Assembly: GCA_023053575.1 (NCBI GenBank)
Contig: JAKZAP010000101.1
Span: forward strand, 62,001 to 126,000
DNA: 64,000 nucleotides
Reading direction: 5' to 3'
DNA from: Branchinecta lynchi
Lineage: Eukaryota > Arthropoda > Branchiopoda > Anostraca > Branchinectidae
Shown: piece after piece, positions 27,601 through 39,732 of the stretch
Layout of the letters: every line of letters begins with the position of its first letter
Position numbering within the stretch: the first letter of the stretch is position 1
Made by a program: the position numbers and the translations under genes
Notes under the pieces: model-generated
What the model saw: only the letters and a program-made list of their open reading frames with translations
Databases searched by the model: none
What the model was told of the DNA's origin: nothing

Positions 27601-28940
27601 AAATCGAACCTTTTGGGAAAACCAAAACAGTGGGAAAACAAACCTTGTGGGAAAACCAACCTTGCGGGAAAACCAACCTTGGGTGAAAAAAAAGCTTGTG
27701 GGAAAACAAACCTTGTGGGAAAACCAACCTAGTGGGAAAAACAACCTAGTGGGAAAACAAACCTTGTGAGGAAACAAACCTTGTGGGGAAACAAACCTAG
27801 TGGGAACACAAACCTTGTGAGAAAACAAACCTTGTGGGAAAACCAACCTTGCGGGAAAGCGAACCTTGCGGGAAAGCGAACCTCTTGGGAAAACCAACAC
27901 AGTGGGAAAACAAACCTTGTGAGAAAACAATCCTTGTGGGAAAACAAACCTTGTGGGGAAACAAACCTTGTGGGGAAACAAACCCTGCGGGAAAACCAGC
28001 CTTGTGGGAAAACCAACCTTGTGGGGAAACAAACCTTTCGGGAAAACCAACCTTGTGGGAAAACAAACCTTGTGAGAAAACAAACATTGTGGGGAAACAA
28101 ACCTTGTGGGAAAACCAGCCTTGCGGGAAAGCGAACCTTTTGGGAAAACCAACCTTATGGGGAAAGCAACCCTGCGGGAAAACCAACCTTGTGGGAAAAC
28201 CAACCTTGTGAGAAAACAATCCTTGTGGGAAAACAAACCTTGTGGGAAAACAAACCTTGTGGGGAAACAAACTTTGCGGGAAAACTAACCTTGTGGGAAA
28301 ACAAACCCTGCGGGAAAACCAACCTTGTGGGAAAACCAACCTTGTGGGGAAACAAACCTTTCGGGAAAACCAACCTTGTGGGGAAACAAACCTTTCGGGA
28401 AAACCAACCTTGTGGGAAAACAAACCTTGTGGGAAAACAAACCTTGTGGGGAAACAAACCTTGTGGGAAAACCAACCTTGCGGGAACGCGAACCTTTTGG
28501 GAAAACCAACACAGTGGGAAAACAAACCTTGTGGGAAAACCAACCTTATGGGGAAAGCAACCCTGCGGGACAAACAACCTAGTGGGAAAACAAACCTTGT
28601 GAGAAAACAAACCTTGTGGGAAAACCAACCTTATGGGGAAAGCAACCCTGCGGGAAAACCAACCTTGTGGGAAAACCAACCTTGTGGGAAAACCAACCTT
28701 GTGGGAAAGCGAACCTTTTGGGAAAACCAGCACAGTGGGAAAACAAACCTTGTGGGAAAACAAACCTTGTGGGGAAACAAACCTTGCGGGAAAACTAACC
28801 TTGTGGGAAAACAAACCCTGCGGGAAAACCAACCTTGGGGGAAAACCAACCTTGCGAGAAAGCGAACCTTTTGGGAAAACCAACACAGTGGGAAAACAAA
28901 CCTTGTGAGAAAACAATCCTTGTGGGAAAACAAACCTTGT

Positions 28941-28980
28941 GGGGTTTGTTTTGAAAACCAACCACAAGGTTGGTTTTCCC
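28941..28980. other. Orientation switch 1 (block I to II) with hairpin
   Basis: The + array runs to GTGGGG at 28944. Eight bases in minus sense follow (TTTGTTTT, 28945-28952), then eleven bases in plus sense (GAAAACCAACC, 28953-28963), a 4-nt ACAA, and then the continuous minus array. The plus fragment and the next bases (GGTTGGTTTTC, 28968-28978) form a perfect 11-bp stem with a 4-nt loop. The two arms beyond the hairpin do not mirror each other monomer by monomer. The right arm instead resembles, inverted, the monomer order near 28.57-28.67 kb. A template-switch or asymmetric inverted-duplication origin is an inference. Confidence 0.9.
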
Positions 28981-29199
28981 GCAGGGCTGCTTTCCTCATA
29001 AGGTTGGTTTTCCCACAAGGTTTGTTTTCTCACAAGGTTTGTTTTCCCACTAGGTTGTTTTTCCCACTAGGTTGGTTTTCCCACAAGGTTTGTTTTCCCA
29101 CAAGCTTTGTTTTCCCCCAAGGTTGGTTTTCCCGCAAGGTTGGTTTTCCCACAAGGTTTGTTTTCCCACTGTGTTGGTTTTCCCAAAAGGTTCGCTTTC

Positions 29200-32100
29200 C
29201 CGCAAGGTTGGTTTTCCCACAAGGTTTGTTTCCCCACAAGGTTTGTTTTCCCATAAGGTTTGTTTTCCCACAAGGTTTGTTTTCCCACAAGGTTTGTTTT
29301 CCCACAAGGTTTGTTTTCCCACAAGGTTGGTTTTCCCGCAAGGTTGGTTTTCCAACAAGGTTTGTTTTCCCACTGTGTTGGTTTTCCCATAAGGTTCGCT
29401 TTCCCACAAGGTTGGTTTTCCCACAAGGTTGGTTTTCCCGAAAGGTTTGTTTCCCCACAAGGTTGGTTTTCCCACAAGGTTGGTTTTCCCGCAGGGTTTG
29501 TTTTCCCACAAGGTTAGTTTTCCCGCAAGGTTTGTTTTCCCACAAGGTTAGTTTTCCCACAAGGTTTGTTTCCCCACAAGGTTTGTTTCCCCACAAGGTT
29601 TGTTTTCCCACAAGGTTTGTTTTCCAACAAGGTTTGTTTTCCCCCAAGGTTGGTTTACCCATAAGGTTGGTTTTCCCACAAGGTTTGTTTTAACACAAGG
29701 TTTGTTTTCCCACAAGGTTGGTTTTCCCGCAAGGTTGGTTTTCCCATAAGGTTCGCTTTCCCAAAAGGTTCGTTTTCCCGCAAGGTTGGTTTTCCCACAA
29801 GGTTTGTTTCCCCACAAGGTTTGTTTTCTCATAAGGTTTGTTTCCCCACAAGGTTTGTTTTCCCACTAGGTTTGTTTTCCCATAAGGTTGGTTTTCCCAC
29901 AAGGTTTGTTTTCTCACAAGGTTTGTTTTCCCACTAGGTTTGTTTCCCCACAAGGTTTGTTTTCTCACAAGGTTTGTTTTCCCACAAGGTTTGTTTTCCC
30001 ACAAGGTTTGTTTTCCCACAAGGTTTGTTTTCCCACAAGGTTTGTTTTCCCGAAAGGTTTGTTTCCCCACAAGGTTGGTTTTCCCACAAGGTTGGTATTC
30101 CCGCAGGGTTTGTTTTCCCACAAGGTTAGTTTTCCCGAAAGGTTTGTTTCCCCACAAGGTTGGTTTTCCCACAAGGTTGGTTTTCCCACAGGGTTTGTTT
30201 TCCCACAAGGTTAGTTTCCCCGCAAGGTTTGTTTCCCCCCAAGGTTTGTTTTCTCACAAGGTTTGTTTTCCCACTAGGTTTGTTTCCCCACAAGGTTTGT
30301 TTTCCCACAAGGTTTGTTTTCCCCCAAGGTTGGTTTTCCCGCAAGGTTGGTTTTCCCACAAGGTTTTTTTCCCACTATGTTGGTTTTCCCATAAGGTTCG
30401 CTTTCCCACAAGGTTGGTTTTCCCACAAGGTTGGTTTTCCCGCAGGGTTGCTTTCCCCATAAGGTTGGTTTTCCCACAAGGTTTGTTTTCCCACAAGGTT
30501 AGTTTTCCCACAAGGTTTGTTTCCCCACAAGGTTTGTTTCCCCACAAGGTTTGTTTTCCCACAAGGATTGTTTTCTCACAAGGTTTGTTTTCCCACTGTA
30601 TTGGTTTTCCCAAAAGGTTCGCTTTCCCGCAAGGTTTGTTTTCCCACAAGGTTAGTTTTCCCACAAGGTTTGTTTCCCCACAAGGTTTGTTTTCCCACAA
30701 GGTTTGTTTTCCCACAAGGATTGTTTTCTCACAAGGTTTGTTTTCCCACTGTGATGGTTTTCCCAAAAGGTTCGTTTTCCCACAAGGTTTGTTTTCCCAC
30801 AAGGTTAGTTTTCCCACAAGGTTTTTTTTCCCACAAGGTTTGTTTCCCCACAAGGTTTGTTTTCCCACAAGGTTAGTTTTCCCACAAGGTTTGTTTTCTC
30901 ACAAGGTTTGTTTTCCCACAAGGTTTGTTTTCCCACAAGGTTTGTTTCCCCACAAGGTTGGTTTTCCCGCAGGGTTTGTTTTCCCACAAGGTTAGTTTTC
31001 CCGAAAGGTTTGTTTCCCCACAAGGTGGGTTTTCCCACAAGGTTGGTTTTCCCGCAGGGTTTGTTTTCCCACAAGGTTAGTTTTCCCGCAAGGTTTGTTT
31101 CCCCACAAGGTTTGTTTCCCCACAAGGTTTGTTTTCCCACAAGGTTTGTTTTCCCACTGTGTTGGTTTTCCCAAAAGGTTCGCTTTCCCGCAAGGTTGGT
31201 TTTCCCACAAGGTTTGTTTCCCCACAAGGTTTGTTTTCCCATAAGGTTTGTTTTCCCACAAGGTTTGTTTTCCCACAAGGTTTGTTTTCCCACAAGGTTT
31301 GTTTTCCCACAAGGTTGGTTTTCCCGCAAGGTTGGTTTTCCAACAAGGTTTGTTTTCCCACTGTGTTGGTTTTCCCATAAGGTTCGCTTTCCCACAAGGT
31401 TGGTTTTCCCACAAGGTTGGTTTTCCCGAAAGGTTTGTTTCCCCACAAGGTTGGTTTTCCCACAAGGTTGGTTTTCCCGCAGGGTTTGTTTTCCCACAAG
31501 GTTAGTTTTCCCGCAAGGTTTGTTTTCCCACAAGGTTAGTTTTCCCACAAGGTTTGTTTCCCCACAAGGTTTGTTTCCCCACAAGGTTTGTTTTCCCACA
31601 AGGTTTGTTTTCCCACAAGGTTTGTTTTCCCCCAAGGTTGGTTTACCCATAAGGTTGGTTTTCCCACAAGGTTTGTTTTAACACAAGGTTTGTTTTCCCA
31701 CAAGGTTGGTTTTCCCGCAAGGTTGGTTTTCCCGCAAGGTTGGTTTTCCCACAAGGTTTGTTTTCCCACTGTGTTGGTTTTCCCATAAGGTTCGCTTTCC
31801 CAAAAGGTTCGTTTTCCCGCAAGGTTGGTTTTCCCACAAGGTTTGTTTCCCCAAAAGGTTTGTTTTCTCATAAGGTTTGTTTCCCCACAAGGTTTGTTTT
31901 CCCACTAGGTTTGTTTTCCCATAAGGTTGGTTTTCCCACAAGGTTTGTTTTCTCACAAGGTTTGTTTTTCCACTAGGTTTGTTTCCCCACAAGGTTTGTT
32001 TTCTCACAAGGTTTGTTTTCCCACAAGGTTTGTTTTCCCACAAGGTTTGTTTTCCCACAAGGTTTGTTTTCCCACAAGGTTTGTTTTCCCGAAAGGTTTG

Positions 32101-33100
32101 TTTCCCCACAAGGTTGGTTTTCCCACAAGGTTGGTATTCCCGCAGGGTTTGTTTTCCCACAAGGTTAGTTTTCCCGAAAGGTTTGTTTCCCCACAAGGTT
32201 GGTTTTCCCACAAGGTTGGTTTTCCCACAGGGTTTGTTTTCCCACAAGGTTAGTTTCCCCGCAAGGTTTGTTTCCCCCCAAGGTTTGTTTTCTCACAAGG
32301 TTTGTTTTCCCACTAGGTTTGTTTCCCCACAAGGTTTGTTTTCCCACAAGGTTTGTTTTCCCCCAAGGTTGGTTTTCCCGCAAGGTTGGTTTTCCCACAA
32401 GGTTTTTTTCCCACTATGTTGGTTTTCCCATAAGGTTCGCTTTCCCACAAGGTTGGTTTTCCCACAAGGTTGGTTTTCCCGCAGGGTTGCTTTCCCCATA
32501 AGGTTGGTTTTCCCACAAGGTTTGTTTTCCCACAAGGTTAGTTTTCCCACAAGGTTTGTTTCCCCACAAGGTTTGTTTCCCCACAAGGTTTGTTTTCCCA
32601 CAAGGATTGTTTTCTCACAAGGTTTGTTTTCCCACTGTGTTGGTTTTCCCAAAAGGTTCGCTTTCCCGCAAGGTTTGTTTTCCCACAAGGTTAGTTTTCC
32701 CACAAGGTTTGTTTCCCCACAAGGTTTGTTTTCCCACAAGGTTTGTTTTCCCACAAGGATTGTTTTCTCACAAGGTTTGTTTTCCCACTGTGATGGTTTT
32801 CCCAAAAGGTTCGTTTTCCCACAAGGTTTGTTTTCCCACAAGGTTAGTTTTCCCACAAGGTTTTTTTCCCCACAAGGTTTGTTTCCCCACAAGGTTTGTT
32901 TTCCCACAAGGTTAGTTTTCCCACAAGGTTTGTTTTCTCACAAGGTTTGTTTTCCCACAAGGTTTGTTTTCCCACAAGGTTTGTTTCCCCACAAGGTTGG
33001 TTTTCCCGCAGGGTTTGTTTTCCCACAAGGTTAGTTTTCCCGAAAGGTTTGTTTCCCCACAAGGTGGGTTTTCCCACAAGGTTGGTTTTCCCGCAGGGTT
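29200..33100 (-). repeat. Block II higher-order duplication, 1988-bp then 2039-bp offset
   Basis: About 29.2-31.06 kb recurs at 31.2-33.1 kb. The offset is 1988 up to about 29.73 kb and 2039 afterward, so the second copy has gained 51 bp (three monomers, near 31.73-31.78 kb). Shared marks include GGTTGGTTTACCC, TTTTAACACAAGG, GTATTCCCGCAGGG, TTTCCCCCCAAGG and GGTTTTTTTCCCACTATG. Confidence 0.87.
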
Positions 33101-36100
33101 TGTTTTCCCACAAGGTTAGTTTTCCCGCAAGGTTTGTTTCCCCACAAGGTTTGTTTTCCCACAAGGATTGTTTTCTCACAAGGTTTGTTTTCCTACTAGG
33201 TTTGTTTCCCCACAAGGTTTGTTTTCCCACAAGGTTTGTTTTCCCCCAAGGTTTGTTTTCCCGCAAGGTTGGTTTTCCCACAAGGTTTGTTTTCCCACTG
33301 TGTTGGTTTTCCCAAAAGGTTCACTTTCCCACAAGGTTGGTTTTCCCACAAGGTTGGTTTTCCCGTACAGTTGCTTACCCCATAAGGTTGGTTTTCCCAC
33401 AAGGTTTGTTTTCTCACAAGGTTTGTTTTCCCACTAGGTTGTTTTTCCCACTAGGTTGGTTTTCCCACAAGGTTTGTTTTCCCACAAGCTTTGTTTTCCC
33501 CCAAGGTTGGTTTTCCCGCAAGGTTGGTTTTAACACAAGGTTTGTTTTCCCACTGTGTTCGTTTTCCCAAAAGGTTCGCTTTCCCGCAAGGTTGGTTTTC
33601 CCACAAGGTTTGTTTCCCCACAAGGTTTGTTTTCCCATAAGGTTTGTTTTCCCACAAGGTTTGTTTTCCCACAAGGTTTTTTTTTCCCACAAGGTTTGTT
33701 TTCCCACAAGGTTGGTTTTCCCGAAAGGTTTGTTTCCCCACAAGGTTTGTTTTCCCACTAGGTTTGTTTTCCCATAAGGTTGGTTTTCCCACAAGGTTTG
33801 TTTTCTCACAAGGTTTGTTTTCCCACTAGGTTTGTTTCCCCACAAGGTTTGTTTTCTCACAAGGTTTGTTTTCCCACAAGGTTTGTTTTCCCACAAGGTT
33901 TGTTTTCCCACAAGGTTTGTTTTCCCACAAGGTTGGTTTTCCCGAAAGGTTTGTTTCCCCACAAGGTTGGTTTTCCCACAAGGTTGGTATTCCCGCAGGG
34001 TTTGTTTTCCCACAAGGTTAGTTTTCCCGCAAGGTTTGTTTCCCCACAAGGTTTGTTTTCCCACAAGGATTGTTTTCCCACTAGGTTTGTTTCCCCACAA
34101 GGTTTGTTTTCCCACAAGGTTTGTTTTCCCCCAAGGTTGGTTTTCCCGCAAGGTTGGTTTTCCCACAAGGTTTGTTTTCCCACTGTGTTGGTTTTCCCAA
34201 AAGGTTCGCTTTCCCACAAGGTTGGTCTTCCCACAAGGTTGGTTTTCCCGCAGGGTTGCTTTCCCCATAAGGTTGGTTTTCCCACAAGGTTTGTTTTCTC
34301 ACAAGGTTTGTTTTCCCACTAGGTTGTTTTTCCCGCTAGGTTGGTTTTCCCACAAGGTTTGATTTCCCACAAGCTTTTTTTTCCCCCAAGGTTGGTTTTC
34401 CCGCAAGGTTGGTTTTCCCACAAGGTTTCTTTTCCCACTGTGTTGGTTTTCCCAAAAGGTTCGCTTTCCCGCAAGGTTGGTTTTCCCACAAGGTTTGTTT
34501 CCCCACAAGGTTTGTTTTCCCATAAGGTTTGTTTTCCCACAAGGTTTGTTTTCCCACAAGGTTTGTTTTCCCACAAGGTTTGTTTTCCCACAAGGTTGGT
34601 TTTCCCGCAAGGTTGGTTTTCCCACAAGGTTTGTTTTCCCACTGTGTTGGTTTTCCCAAAAGGTTCGCTTTCCCACAAGGTTGGTTTTCCCATAAGGTTG
34701 GTTTTCCCGCAGGGTTGCTTTCAGCATAAGGTTTGTTTTCCCACAAGGTTTGTTCTCCCACAAGGTTTGTTTTCCCACAAGGTTGGTTTTCCCACAAGGT
34801 TGGTTTTCCCAAAAGGTTTGTTTTCCCAATGTGTTGGTTTTCCCAAAAGGTTCGCTTTCCCACAAGGTTGGTTTTCCCACAAGGTTGGTTTTCCCGCAGG
34901 GTTGCTTTCCCCATAAGGTTTGTTTTCCCGCAAGGTTTGTTCTCCCACAAGGTTTGTTTTCCCACAAGGTTGGTTTTCCCGCAAGGTTGGTTTTCCCACA
35001 AGGTTTGTTTTCCCACTGTGTTGGTTTTCCCAAAAGGTTCGCTTTCCCACAAGGTTGGTTTTCCCACAAGGTTGGTTTTCCCGCAGGGTTGCTTTCCCCA
35101 TAAGGTTTGTTTTCCCACAAGGTTTGTTTTCCCACAAGGTTTGTTTTCCCACAAGGTTGGTTTTCCCGAAAGGTTTGTTTCCCCACAAGGTTGGTTTTCC
35201 CACAAGGTTGGTTTTCCCGCAGGTTTTGTTTTCCCACAAGGTTAGTTTTCCCGCAAGGTTTGTTTTCCCACAAGGTTAGTTTTCCCACAAGGTTTGTTTC
35301 CCCACAAGGTTTGTTTTCCCACAAGGATTGTTTTCTCACAAGGTTTGTTTTCCCACTGTGTTGGTTTTCCCAAAAGGTTCGCTTTCCCGCAAGGTTGGTT
35401 TTCCCACAAGGTTGGTTTTCCCGCAGGGTTTGTTTCCCCATAAGGTTGGTTTTCCCACAAGGTTTGTTATCTCACAAGGTTTGTTTTCCCACAAGGTTTG
35501 TTTTCCCACAAGGTTAGTTTTCCCGAAAGGTTTGTTTCCCCACAAGGTTGGTTTTCCCGCAGGGTTTGTTTTCCCACAAGGTTAGTTTTCCCGCAAGGTT
35601 TGTTTCCCCACAAGGTTTGTTTTCCCACAAGGATTGTTTTCTCACAAGGTTTGATTTCCTACTAGGTTTGTTTCCCCACAAGGTTTGTTTTCCCACAAGG
35701 TTTGCTTTCCCCCAAGGTTGGTTTTCCCAGAAGGTTGGTTTTCCCACAAGGTTTGTTTTCCCACTGTGTTGGTTTTCCCAAAAGGTTCGCTTTCCCACAA
35801 GGTTGGTTTTCCCACAAGGTTGGTTTTCCCGCAGGGTTGCTTTACCCATAAGGTTGGTTTTCCCACAAGGTTGGTTTTCCCACAAGGTTAGTTTTCCCGA
35901 AAGGTTTGTTTCCCCACAAGGTGGGTTTTCCCACAAGGTTGGTTTTCCCGCAGGGTTTGTTTTCCCACAAGGTTAGTTTTCCCGCAAGGTTTGTTTCCCC
36001 ACAAGGTTTGATTTCCTACTAGGTTTGTTTCCCCACAAGGTTTGTTTTCCCACAAGGTTTGCTTTCCCCCAAGGTTGGTTTTCCCGCAAGGTTGGTTTTC

Positions 36101-38474
36101 CCACAAGGTTTGTTTTCCCACTGTGTTGGTTTTCCCAAAAGGTTCGCTTTCCCACAAGGTTGGTTTTCCCACAAGGTTGGTTTTCCCGCAGGGTTGCTTT
36201 ACCCTTAAGGTTGGTTTTCCCACAAGGTTTGTTTTCTCACAAGGTTTGTTTTCCCACTAGGTTGTTTTTCCCACTAGGTTGGTTTTCCCACTAGGTTTGT
36301 TTTCCCACAAGCTTTGTTTTCCCCCAAGGTTGGTTTTCCCGCAAGGTTGGTTTTAACACAAGGTTTGTTTTCCCACTGTGTTGGTTTTCCCAAAAGGTTC
36401 GCTTTCCCGCAAGGTTGGTTTTCTCACAAGGTTTGTTTCCCCACAAGGTTTGTTTTCCCACAAGGTTTGTTTCCCCACAAGGTTTGTTTTCCCACTAGGT
36501 TTGTTTTCCCATAAGGTTGGTTTTCCCACAAGGTTTGTTTTCTCACAAGGTTTGTTTTCCCACTAGGTTTGTTTCCCCACAAGGTTTGTTTTCTCACAAG
36601 GTTTGTTTTCCCACAAGGTTTGTTTTCCCACAAGGTTTGTTTTCCCACAAGGTTTGTTTTCCCACAAGGTTTGTTTTCCCGAAAGGTTTGTTTCCCCACA
36701 AGGTTGGTTTTCAGACAAGGTTGGTATTCCCGCAGGGTTTGTTTTCCCACAAGTTTAGTTTTCCTGCAAGGTTTGTATCCCCACAAGGTTTTTTTTCCCA
36801 CAAGGATTGTTTTCCCACTAGGTTTGTTTCCCCACAAGGTTTGTTTTCCCACAAGGTTTGTTTTCCCCCAAGGTTGGTTTTCCCGCAAGGTTGGTTTTCC
36901 CACAAGGTTTGTTTTCCCACTGTGTTGGTTTTCCCAAAAGGTTCGCTTTCCCACAAGGTTGGTTTTCCCACAAGGTTGGTTTTCCAGCAGGGTTGCTTTC
37001 CCCATAAGGTTGGTTTTCCCACAAGGTTTGTTTTCTCACAAGGTTTGTTTTCCCAATAGGTTGTTTTTTCCCACTAGGTTGGTTTTCCCACAAGGTTTGT
37101 TTTCCCACAAGCTTTGTTTTCCCCCAAGGTTGGTTTTCCCGCAAGGTTGGTTTTCCCACAAGGTTTGTTTTCCCACTGTGTTGGTTTTCCCAAAAGGTTC
37201 GCTTTCCCGCAAGGTTGGTTTTCCCACAAGGTTTGTTCCCCACAAGGTTTGTTTTCCCATAAGGTTTGTTTTCCCACAAGTTTGGTTTTCCCACAAGGTT
37301 TGTTTTCCCACAAGGTTTGTTTTCCCACAAGGTTGGTTTTCCCACAAGGTTGGTTTTCCCACAAGGTTTGTGTTCCCACTGTGTTGGTTTTCCCAAAAGG
37401 TTAGCTTTCCCACAAGGTTGGTTTTCCCACAAGGTTGGTTTTCCCGCAGGGTTGCTTTCCCCATAAGGTTTGTTTTCCCACAAGGTCTGTTTTCCCACAA
37501 GGTTTGTTTTCCCACAAGGTTTGTTTTCCCGAAAGGTTTGTTCCCCCACAAGGTTGGTTTTCCCACAAGGTTGGTTTTCCCGCAGGGTTTGTTTTCCCAC
37601 AAGGTTAGTTTTCCCGCAAGGTTTGTTTTCCCACAAGGTTAGTTTTCCCACAAGGTTTGTTTCCCCACAAGGTTTGTTTCCCCACAAGGTTTGTTTTCCC
37701 ACAAGGTTTGTTTTCTCACAAGGTTTGTTTTCCCACAAGGTTTGTTTTCCCACAAGGTTTGTTTTCCCACAAGGTTTGTTTTCCCACAAGGTTGGTTTTC
37801 CCGCAAGGTTGGTTTTCCCACAAGGTTTGTTTTCCCACTGTGTTGGTTTTCCCAAAAGGTTCGCTTTCCCACAAGGTTGGTTTTCCCACAAGGTTGGTTT
37901 TCCCGCAGGGTTGCTTTCAGCATAAGGTTTGTTTTCCCACAAGGTTTGTTCTCCCACAAGGTTTGTTTTCCCACAAGGTTGGTTTTCCCGCAAGGTTGGT
38001 TTTCCCACAAGGTTTGTTTTCCCACTGTGTTGGTTTTCCCAAAAGGTTCGCTTTCCCACAAGGTTGGTTTTCCCACGAGGTTGGTTTTCCCACAAGGTTG
38101 GTTTTCCCGAAAGGTTTGTTTTCCTACAAGGTTTGTTTTCCCACAAGGTTTGTTTTCCCACAAGGTTGGTTTTCCCGAAAGGTTTGTTTCCCCACAAGGT
38201 TTGTTTTCCCACTGTGTTGGTTTTCCCAAAAGGTTCGCTTTCCCACAAGGTTGGTTTTCCCACGAGGTTGGTTTTCCCACAAGGTTGCTTTCCCCGTAAG
38301 GTTTGTTTTCCTACAAGGTTTGTTTTCCCACAAGGTTTGTTTTCCCACAAGGTTGGTTTTCCCGAAAGGTTTGTTTCCCCACAAGGTTGGTTTTCCCACA
38401 AGGTTGGTTTTCCCGCAGGTTTTGTTTTCCCACAAGGTTAGTTTTCCCGCAAGGTTTGTTTTCCCACAAGGTTA

Positions 38475-39732
38475 GTTTTCCCACAAGGTTTGTTTCCCCA
38501 AAAGGTTTGTTTCCCCACAAGGTTTGTTTTCCCACAAGGAATGTTTTCTCACAAGGTTTGTTTTCCCACTGTGTTGGTTTTCCCAAAAGGTTCGCTTTCC
38601 CGCAAGGTTGGTTTTTCCACAAGGTTGGTTTTCCCGCAGGGTTTGTTTCCCCATAAGGTTGGTTTTCCCACAAGGTTTGTTTTCTCACAAGGTTTGTTTT
38701 CCCACAAGGTTTGTTTTCCCACAAGGTTTGTTTTCCCACAAGGTTGGTTTTCCCGCAGGGTTTGTTTTCCCACAAGGTTAGTTTTCCCGAAAGGTTTGTT
38801 TCCCCACAAGGTTGGTTTTCCCACAAGGTTGGTATTCCCGCAGGGTTTGTTTTCCCACAAGTTTAGTTTTCCCGCAAGGTTTGTTTCCCCACAAGATTTG
38901 TTTTCCCACAAGGATTGTTTTCCCACTAGGTTTGTTTCCCCACAAGGTTTGTTTTCCCACAAGGTTTGTTTTCCCCCAAGGTTGGTTTTCCCGCAAGGTT
39001 GGTTTTCCCACAAGGTTGGTTTTCCCACAAGGTTGGTTTTCCCGCAGGTTTTGTTTTCCCACAAGGTTAGTTTTCCCGCAAGGTTTGTTTTCCCACAAGG
39101 TTAGTTTTCCCACAAGGTTTGTTTCCCCAAAAGGTTTGTTTCCCCACAAGGTTTGTTTTCCCACAAGGATTGTTTTCTCACAAGGTTTGTTTTCCCACTG
39201 TGTTGGTTTTCTCAAAAGGTTCGCTTTCCCGCAAGGTTGGTTTTCCCACAAGGTTGGTTTTCCCGCAGGGTTTGTTTCCCCATAAGGTTGGTTTTCCCAC
39301 AAGGTTTGTTTTCTCACAAGGTTTGTTTTCCCACAAGGTTTGTTTTCCCACAAGGTTTGTTTTCCCACAAGGTTGGTTTTCCCGCAGGGTTTGTTTTCCC
39401 ACAAGGTTAGTTTTCCCGAAAGGTTTGTTTCCCCACAAGGTTGGTTTTCCCACAAGGTTGGTATTCCCGCAGGGTTTGTTTTCCCACAAGTTTAGTTTTC
39501 CCGCAAGGTTTGTTTCCCCACAAGATTTGTTTTCCCACAAGGATTGTTTTCCCACTAGGTTTGTTTCCCCACAAGGTTTGTTTTCCCACAAGGTTTGTTT
39601 TCCCCCAAGGTTGGTTTTCCCGCAAGGTTGGTTTTCCCACAAGGTTTGTTTTCCCACTGTGTTGGTTTTCCCAAAAGGTTCGCTTTCCCACAAGGTTGGT
39701 TTTCCCACAAGGTTGGTTTTCCCGCAGGGTTG
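38475..39732 (-). repeat. 629-bp tandem duplication (37 monomers each)
   Basis: About 38475-39103 is repeated at 39104-39732 with a constant step of 629 (37 x 17). Both copies carry TTTCCCCAAAAGG, CACAAGTTTAGTTTTCCC, CACAAGATTTGTTTTCCC and GTATTCCCGCAGGG. Single-base differences occur, such as GGAATG in the first copy against GGATTG in the second. Confidence 0.87.

Larger units (their letters stand above)
1..28944 (+). repeat. 17-bp satellite array, block I (unit on + strand)
   Basis: The sequence is about 1,700 head-to-tail copies of a 17-bp unit, consensus GTGGGAAAACAAACCTT. Common variants change the middle (CAAACC, CCAACC, CTAACC, GCGAACC, GCAACCC) or the start (GTGGGG, GCGGG, TTTGGG, TTTCGGG, GTGAG, CTAGTGGG). 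The variants come in recurring orders that form higher-order repeats, listed separately. The + strand is purine-rich and has far more A than T. No intervening unique sequence was seen. The block continues beyond the left edge, since position 1 falls inside a monomer. Two marker variants separate it from the other blocks: GTGTTAAATCAGACC (six copies) was seen only here, and TTATGCTGAAAGC was not seen here. No function can be read directly; a heterochromatic or structural role is an inference from the type of sequence. Confidence 0.97.

Noticed and set aside
28242..29693. 483-codon frame that changes repeat type halfway
   Set aside because: It only reads through orientation switch 1, with plus-sense satellite before about 28945 and minus-sense after. 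It is not a fusion gene.
36818..38401. 527-codon open frame on the minus strand, and hundreds of similar frames on both strands
   Set aside because: The 17-bp consensus has no stop in any frame, so long frames are expected. Overlapping frames on both strands are equally open, and the peptides are plain 17-residue translations of the satellite.
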